From the NCBI GenBank assembly GCA_900315105.1, contig OMXX01000004.1:1-64000 (forward strand): DNA of 64,000 nucleotides. Direction: 5' to 3'. The position numbers and the translations under genes are program-made. Source of the DNA: an uncultured Prevotellaceae bacterium (lineage in GTDB: Bacteria; Bacteroidota; Bacteroidia; Bacteroidales; Bacteroidaceae). Below the pieces are notes generated by a model that saw only the letters and a list, made by a program, of their open reading frames with translations, was not told the origin of the DNA and ran no database searches. Shown piece after piece: positions 59,458 through 64,000 of this stretch. Position 1 is the stretch's first letter. The number at the start of each line of letters is the position of its first letter.

Positions 59458-60174
59458 TTATAGGTTAAACTTCACGGCAAGTGTAGGGTTGATGAAGAAA
59501 CTCTTGTCGTTTGCGAAATTATATACGAAGTTATTGCTAATCTCGACCTCAGAGCCAACGGAAAACTTTGGCGAAATGTTCCACCAGATCTGAGGCTCGC
59601 TAAGAATAATGAGTTTGCCATGATGATTAGCACCTTCACCTCGCCAGAAATCGATGAAACCGGAGAAAGTGCAGGCTTTATTAGCAAATGTGGTGCTCCA
59701 GACACCTGTCAGCTGGAATGATGCGTATGCGTCAATGCCACCTGACTGCTTGAAGAACTGCTTGTACATAGCCTGAACGGAGTAGGTAGTGGAGAAATCG
59801 GCATTATGACCGTTCCAGGCACCACCGAAGAGGGCGGCCGACTGATAAGAGCCTGCTCTTCCCATACCACCATTGAATTCCACGTGTGCAGCAAACGAAG
59901 AGGATTCTGTCGCCTTGGCAATGTTGAATTCACGGCTTACCTCGGTATATGCTCCCATCACACCGTCCTTGTCAAGGTCGAGGTCAACGAAATAGAACCA
60001 AGAGCCGAGGTCGTCGGCAGAGAAATGCTCGAATGTAGCGGTCACATCCTGTCTGCCTTTTTCTTCTGTAGAATAGATGTGGCGACCGAAATCATAGTGC
60101 AGCTGGAAATTCTGCGCACTTGCGCCGACAGCCGTCAATGTTGTCAGGAAAAATAAAATAATAGATTTTTTCAT
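59458..60174 (-). CDS. DUF5020 family outer membrane protein
   Basis: A 238-residue protein with a signal peptide (ending GASAQ) and a body of amphipathic beta strands, starting NFQLHYDFGRHIY and ending in an aromatic-rich C-terminus (NPTLAVKFNL), as expected for a small outer membrane barrel. DUF5020 proteins resemble Tsx-type nucleoside channels. The neighbouring purine permease fits such a role. Both statements about role are inference from fold resemblance and context. Confidence 0.75.
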   Translation of the reverse strand: MKKSIILFFLTTLTAVGASAQNFQLHYDFGRHIYSTEEKGRQDVTATFEHFSADDLGSWFYFVDLDLDKDGVMGAYTEVSREFNIAKATESSSFAAHVEFNGGMGRAGSYQSAALFGGAWNGHNADFSTTYSVQAMYKQFFKQSGGIDAYASFQLTGVWSTTFANKACTFSGFIDFWRGEGANHHGKLIILSEPQIWWNISPKFSVGSEVEISNNFVYNFANDKSFFINPTLAVKFNL

Positions 60175-60200
60175 AATTATTATATATATGATTTTGTGTG

Positions 60201-60208
60201 CAAAGATA
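60201..60208 (-). promoter_or_regulatory. -7 box of the DUF5020-permease unit
   Basis: TATCTTTG on the minus strand, 26 bases before the start at 60174. No clear -33 element. Confidence 0.5.
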
Positions 60209-60345
60209 CTTATTTTCTTTCAGAATCTTTAAATTTTTACGTGGAAACTACCAAACATTATGCATCTTCTATGATTTGAGCGACTTTTTGCTATTTAGAT
60301 ATACAATAATCGACAAAGAAATATGTATTTTTTAACGTTGCAAAA

Positions 60346-60377
60346 TTTGGTGGATTGCGAAAAAAATTGTAATTTTG
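60346..60377 (+). promoter_or_regulatory. Promoter of the small exported protein gene
   Basis: TTTG (60346-60349), 20 bp, TAATTTTG (60370-60377). The leader to 60451 is about 70 bases. Confidence 0.7.
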
Positions 60378-60450
60378 CACCAGTTTATTCAGGGTGGGGG
60401 TAGCAAATAGTTGCCAACATAAAACTTATGATAGTAATAACATATTGAAA

Positions 60451-61029
60451 ATGAAGAATGTACTGACATGTATCTTGTTTCTCTTGTGCGTAATGCCAAT
60501 CTCTGCTCAGAGGAACAAGAAGCTGGAAACTAAGGCAAAAACTTATGCAGAGAAATATGAAAGGGTGGGTAACGAACTGACAATATCATTTGTCGAGGAA
60601 AACATCCCGATGTCAAGGCAGGAGATTTATTCAGTTTTCCCTGCTTTGCTTGATAAGCAGTTCAAGATTCACGACGATGAAATCGAGTCACGCGATGCGC
60701 TGGGCAAGTCTGTCAAGTGCTCACTCACTCGTAAGGTCATAAATACAGGAAATATCGATATCATTAGCAATTTCAAGATGAAGCTTGATGCTAAGGACGG
60801 TAAGGCTCGAATCAGCATACAGACCGATGGCTATAGCTATTATGAAAATGCTAAGAAGAGAGAAGAGGAGCCAGTCTGCTCACGACCACCATTCGTGGAG
60901 TTGGAAAGCAACTCGGAAAAGGGCATGAAGCTTAATGAGTTCTATTATGATACATTCTTGCATTTGGATAAGGACATAGAGGACATCATAAAGAATTTCT
61001 GCGAGTACTGGCAAAAAGTAAGGAAATAA
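60451..61029 (+). CDS. Exported protein of unknown function
   Basis: A 192-residue protein. The start at 60451 gives a clean signal peptide (MKNVLTCILFLLCVMPISAQ); an in-frame ATG at 60394 would add 19 residues before it. The mature part is mixed alpha/beta, with NELTISFVEENIPMSRQEIY near the start and VKCSLTRKVINTGNIDIIS in the middle. Size and layout loosely recall the DUF4468 (TBP-like fold) proteins of Bacteroidetes, but I do not recognise the family with confidence. It stands alone between an outward-facing purine operon and two tRNA genes. Confidence 0.65.
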   Translation: MKNVLTCILFLLCVMPISAQRNKKLETKAKTYAEKYERVGNELTISFVEENIPMSRQEIYSVFPALLDKQFKIHDDEIESRDALGKSVKCSLTRKVINTGNIDIISNFKMKLDAKDGKARISIQTDGYSYYENAKKREEEPVCSRPPFVELESNSEKGMKLNEFYYDTFLHLDKDIEDIIKNFCEYWQKVRK

Positions 61030-61092
61030 TCCTGCGATTATCAGGCAATATCACAAACAATCACAACAGATTGTAATAAATCTCTCAAAAAG

Positions 61093-61123
61093 TTTGCAGA
61101 TTACAAAAAAAGTTGTACCTTTG
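61093..61123 (+). promoter_or_regulatory. Promoter of the tRNA-Tyr / tRNA-Leu pair
   Basis: TTTG (61093-61096), 19 bp, TACCTTTG (61116-61123), 60 bases before tRNA-Tyr. Confidence 0.75.
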
Positions 61124-61183
61124 CACCCGCATTTGAAGAACGAGGTCTTCTCGTGACTGAAAAATGCCATATCACATCTTTAA

Positions 61184-61266
61184 GGGTAGGTAGGTAAGTG
61201 GTTAAAACGGGCAGACTGTAAATCTGTTGCTTTGCGGCTTCGGCGGTTCGAATCCGTCCCTGCCCA
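61184..61266 (+). tRNA. tRNA-Tyr (anticodon GTA)
   Basis: The acceptor GGGTAGG pairs with CCTGCCC. Anticodon loop CTGTAAA lies between CAGA and TCTG, and a long variable arm (GCTTTGCGGCTTCGGC region) marks a class II tRNA. It is 27 bases upstream of tRNA-Leu in the same transcript. Confidence 0.95.
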
Positions 61267-61293
61267 CAAAGAGTGGTAAAGAAAAGTCTTATT

Positions 61294-61377
61294 GGAGAGG
61301 TGGCGGAATTGGTAGACGCGCTACTTTGAGGGGGTAGTGTCAATTGTGACGTGGGAGTTCGAGTCTCCTCCTCTTCA
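61294..61377 (+). tRNA. tRNA-Leu (anticodon GAG)
   Basis: The acceptor GGAGAGG pairs with CCTCTTC. The D-arm GCGGAATTGGTAGACGCGC is typical of Leu. Anticodon loop TTGAGGG lies between CTACT and GGTAG, with variable arm GTGTCAATTGTGAC. CCA is not encoded. Confidence 0.94.
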
Positions 61378-61395
61378 CATACATGAAGACGATAT

Positions 61396-61441
61396 GAACG
61401 GTTCGTGATACATTAGTATCGTCGGACCGTTCTCTTTTTTT
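61396..61441 (+). terminator. Terminator of the tRNA pair
   Basis: GAACGGTTCGTGATAC and GTATCGTCGGACCGTTC form a long stem with a small internal mismatch and loop ATTA, followed by TCTTTTTTT. From 61442 to 61630 nothing else is seen. Confidence 0.85.
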
Positions 61442-61637
61442 ATCTGTATTTCCTTCGTTTTTCACTTGCGAAACAGATACTTTGCAGTTAGTGTTTTTCT
61501 TGCTGGGGTACCAACTGATAGTCAGATTATCTATGCTATAAAAAATAGAAATACCAGCTATATAAAATATAGCTCATATGCGACGTATAACATGTAAATA
61601 AAATAAAGTAGTAACGAACAAAAAAAGGGAAGAAAAA

Positions 61638-61669
61638 TTTGCATTATTACTCAAAAATATTTATTTTTG
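61638..61669 (+). promoter_or_regulatory. Promoter of the caspase-sigma operon
   Basis: TTTG (61638-61641), 20 bp, TATTTTTG (61662-61669). The start codon at 61698 follows after 28 bases. Confidence 0.7.
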
Positions 61670-61697
61670 CAGTCACAATCCTAAAATAATTCCAATA

Positions 61698-62648
61698 ATG
61701 AAGAAACCTAAAATCATAACTCATAGAAGTAATATTGCTAGACTCTTTGCAACAAACATTCTGTGGACGAAGAAAAGTCTTCTTACCGTGGTGTTTGCTG
61801 TTATAATTCTACTCCCAATATTAGCACAAAATAAACGCGCTTTAATAGTTGGTATATCATTGTATAATCCACATAATATTAAATCTAGTGAAATGTGGAA
61901 TAATATTCATGGTGCAAATGATGCAAAACTTATAAAGGAAACATTAAGGAAACAAGGATTTAAAATCAATACAATAGAAGACTGCAAAGCTACGGCTCAA
62001 AACATAAGAAACGCGTTTTATAAACTTATACAAGAAACACAATCTGGTGATTTGGTATACATTCACTTTTCTGGGCATGGACAAGCTGTAGAAGATATAA
62101 ACGGAGATGAAAGCGATGGTTGGGATGAAGCAATCATACCAATTGACGCAAATCCCGAATATTCTCCTGAATTGTATAAGGGAGGTAATCATATATTGGA
62201 TGATGAGCTTCATGAATTCTTTAGGTCCTTAAGAAAAAAAATTGGTCCCCAAGGGATAGTCTATGCAATCATAGATGCTTGTCATGCAGGTTCTATTTAT
62301 CGAGGAGATGAAGTGGAAGACACTATATATGCTAGAGGAACAAATAAAGGTTTTACATTCTCAGGCAAAAGATATAGTCCTCGTATAGACAAGAGAGGGA
62401 ACATCCTTGTAGAAAAAGGAGAAAAGCTATCTGATATCACAATTATTGAAGCGTGTCGTTCTTATGAAGTCAATACAGAGATTAAGCAAAATGGGGAGTA
62501 TTTTGGCCCACTCTCATACTATGTTCACAAAGTTTTATCTACACATTCTCTTTCAAAGGACACTGTATGGAGTCGTATTGTCGCCAATTTAATGGACATG
62601 GATAAACGACTTATTAAACAACATGTTGTAATAGAAACGACAAAATGA
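61698..62648 (+). CDS. Membrane-anchored or exported caspase-family peptidase (C14)
   Basis: A 316-residue cysteine protease of the caspase/metacaspase clan. A hydrophobic segment (about 28-43, ending ILAQ) serves as signal or anchor and places the enzyme outside the cytoplasm. The p20-like domain starts KRALIVGISLY. The catalytic dyad is His127 in HFSGHGQ and Cys195 in IIDACHAGS, and the acidic pocket DGWDEAIIPID matches the family, which usually cuts after Arg/Lys. The gene overlaps the following sigma-factor gene by 4 bases and leads a four-gene unit. The substrate is unknown; a signalling cut in the envelope is an inference from the context. Confidence 0.85.
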   Translation: MKKPKIITHRSNIARLFATNILWTKKSLLTVVFAVIILLPILAQNKRALIVGISLYNPHNIKSSEMWNNIHGANDAKLIKETLRKQGFKINTIEDCKATAQNIRNAFYKLIQETQSGDLVYIHFSGHGQAVEDINGDESDGWDEAIIPIDANPEYSPELYKGGNHILDDELHEFFRSLRKKIGPQGIVYAIIDACHAGSIYRGDEVEDTIYARGTNKGFTFSGKRYSPRIDKRGNILVEKGEKLSDITIIEACRSYEVNTEIKQNGEYFGPLSYYVHKVLSTHSLSKDTVWSRIVANLMDMDKRLIKQHVVIETTK

Positions 62649-63223
62649 AATTATTTTTTTTCAAGAAAACTTCTACAGAAGTTCAAATTAATAGAATCTT
62701 AAAAGAATTTAGAGAAAAGACACTTGCATATCTTTCCTCAAATTTTTCTATGTCAATTGATGATTGTCAGGATGTTTTTCAAGAATCTTCCATAATCTTA
62801 TACCAACAGGCAGTAGAGGGGAAACTTGATAACATCAAATCATCTCTATATACATATTTTGTTGGTATTTGCAAAAATAAAGCCTACGAAAATATAAGAA
62901 AGAACAGCAAAATTGTTAACCTTTCATTTGATATAGGAACTAAAGAAGAGGATCTTAATATGATTCGAGTTAATAATATCCTCACCATTATAGATGACAA
63001 TGAAGTTCGTAGAAAAGAAAAACAGAATCAAGTACAAAAGATTGTTGCAGACCTTCCAAGTCCATGCTATGAACTTCTTTGGGGATTCTATCGTGATTCA
63101 CTATCTATAAAAGAACTCACAAAAATGTTCAATTACTCTAATGAGAATACACTTAAGGTAACCAAACATCGGTGTTGTGAGAAATTCCGCAAAAGATATA
63201 ACGAACTAAAAAGCAATTTCTAA
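62645..63223 (+). CDS. ECF-type RNA polymerase sigma factor
   Basis: A 192-residue sigma-70 family factor with only regions 2 and 4. Region 2 (about 20-95) contains MSIDDCQDVFQESSIILYQ and YFVGICKNKAYENIRKN. Region 4 (about 125-188) contains LPSPCYELLWGFYRDSLSIK and a helix-turn-helix with NENTLKVTKHRCCEKFRKRY. It overlaps the caspase gene by 4 bases and is followed 22 bases later by an anti-sigma-like membrane protein gene. The AT content is high compared with the housekeeping genes of the window. Confidence 0.85.
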   Translation: MKLFFFKKTSTEVQINRILKEFREKTLAYLSSNFSMSIDDCQDVFQESSIILYQQAVEGKLDNIKSSLYTYFVGICKNKAYENIRKNSKIVNLSFDIGTKEEDLNMIRVNNILTIIDDNEVRRKEKQNQVQKIVADLPSPCYELLWGFYRDSLSIKELTKMFNYSNENTLKVTKHRCCEKFRKRYNELKSNF

Positions 63224-63245
63224 TAATGAAATAATTATAAACATC

Positions 63246-63914
63246 ATGCTAGATAAGAACTCTGATAATCTCATTGACAATGAGACAAGAATAGACAGGT
63301 ATATGAAAGGCCTGATGACAATTGAGGAGGAATCCGCATTTGTTGATGATCTCAAGTCTGACGAGCAACTTCGTACCCAAACAGAATCTATTGCTCAACT
63401 TATTAAGGCGATGAATGTGGTTGGAGAAGGTCGTGACAAGGTAATAATCAGTCAGCTAAAAGAGGTAAAACACACATCTCATAATAGAATTTATTGGGCT
63501 ATTGCTGCTTGCATTCTATGTTTCTGTATATTGAGTATAAAAGGATATGACTATATGAATGTCACAAGTCTTGGTGACAACTATTGTGGTACATTCCCAA
63601 TTTCTGATATTATAAGAGGAACTCAAAATCAAAATACTGTAGAGCAACTTAAAGAACTCTTTTCAAATATCGAAGAAGGAAAAGAAATAGCCAGCAGTCT
63701 AGCCCAACTATCCATTCTGTGGCAAGAGTCTCAGAGTGAAATATATAATGATTATACTGATTATTCTCCCTACATAGGCTGGTATCTCGCTGTTGGATAT
63801 CTGAAAAACTATGATAAACAAAGCGCAAAAGATATACTCCAAAAGATGAAGGAACAATATCCTGCTAATACAGCCATTGGAGAAAAAGTTCGTGAACTTT
63901 TAAATAAAATTTAA
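63246..63914 (+). CDS. Probable anti-sigma membrane protein with periplasmic helical repeats
   Basis: A 222-residue single-pass membrane protein. The cytoplasmic part (1-80) has IDRYMKGLMTIEEESAFVDD and LKSDEQLRTQTESIAQLI, the pattern seen at the start of many anti-sigma factors but without a zinc motif. One membrane helix (about 82-99) follows, then a periplasmic helical part (about 125-222) resembling TPR repeats (YIGWYLAVGYLKNYDKQSAK). Position directly after the sigma gene supports a regulator of that sigma factor. The role is inferred from layout, not from a recognised family. Confidence 0.7.
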   Translation: MLDKNSDNLIDNETRIDRYMKGLMTIEEESAFVDDLKSDEQLRTQTESIAQLIKAMNVVGEGRDKVIISQLKEVKHTSHNRIYWAIAACILCFCILSIKGYDYMNVTSLGDNYCGTFPISDIIRGTQNQNTVEQLKELFSNIEEGKEIASSLAQLSILWQESQSEIYNDYTDYSPYIGWYLAVGYLKNYDKQSAKDILQKMKEQYPANTAIGEKVRELLNKI

Positions 63915-63920
63915 CGAAAC

Positions 63921-64000
63921 ATGCTACGATATTGCATAGTCTTATTAACAATCTTCACATCGTTAAATGTGAAGGCTAATGATTGGATACCTTCGTCTGA
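63921..64000 (+). CDS. Start of an exported protein, cut by the window end
   Basis: The frame begins 6 bases after the previous stop and encodes a signal peptide (MLRYCIVLLTIFTSLNVKAN), then DWIPSS before the window ends. It is the fourth gene of the caspase-sigma unit. In similar Bacteroidetes loci the next gene often encodes a repeat or CHAT-type protein, but nothing here allows a call. Confidence 0.6.
   Translation, partial: MLRYCIVLLTIFTSLNVKANDWIPSS

Overview
The window comes from a Bacteroidales chromosome, most likely Prevotellaceae. This rests on several direct signs: promoters of the Bacteroidetes type (TTTG, 19-20 bp, TAnnTTTG) in front of more than a dozen genes; almost no Shine-Dalgarno sequences; BspA-type leucine-rich repeat proteins and a giant secreted protein ending in type IX-secretion-like tails; fimbrillin-type lipoproteins; and an ArgF' (succinylornithine) transcarbamylase. 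It is an ordinary chromosome of housekeeping and surface genes, with an unusual load of small palindromic repeats between the genes.

Layout. 1-2.9 kb: the end of an rRNA operon (5S), then a BspA-like protein followed by a tiny acidic peptide gene. 3-3.8 kb: a repeat island and tRNA-Asn. 4.3-9.3 kb: an S41 protease, a secreted DUF6624-like protein, a CPBP-like membrane protein, a Lys/Ala/Glu coiled-coil protein and recO. 9.4-14 kb: tRNA-Glu, rpsT, gyrB, an orphan rhamnosidase-N-domain-like protein and an AraC regulator. 14.3-20.9 kb: dus, an OmpA-like protein, an Oar-like TonB-dependent receptor, tRNA-Phe and a small LRR protein. 21.4-24.7 kb: a probable small RNA, palindromes, an esterase, more repeats and tRNA-Pro. 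24.7-28.7 kb: argF', folP, a GxxExxY-protein cassette, a Fur-family regulator and a diadenylate cyclase. 29.2-47.9 kb: a probable surface-structure operon of a small peptide, three fimbrillin-like proteins and a 4997-residue beta-structured giant. 48-53 kb: pta and ackA separated by a four-helix-bundle cassette, then a GH35 beta-galactosidase. 53-60 kb: repeats, a second peptide-plus-LRR pair, an AGCS symporter, and a purine permease with a DUF5020 outer-membrane protein. 60-64 kb: a small secreted protein, tRNA-Tyr and tRNA-Leu, and a caspase / sigma factor / anti-sigma-like operon that runs off the window.

The most unusual content is not conventional genes. (1) Two single-gene cassettes are bounded by long perfect inverted repeats: 42 bp around a GxxExxY protein and 32 bp around a four-helix-bundle (S23-type) protein. 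A near-identical copy of the 32-bp repeat pair without a gene lies behind tRNA-Pro. (2) Five or six intergenic arrays have a strict 11-bp period that flips strand at the centre. (3) Three nested palindromes are built on a GGGGGTGCAC box. (4) A GC-rich palindrome also sits inside the GH35 gene as an in-frame 42-bp insertion with a 5-bp duplication. (5) Three short peptides share a Y-x-x-P motif and lie next to surface-protein genes. Assignments are by reading alone; no database search was run.
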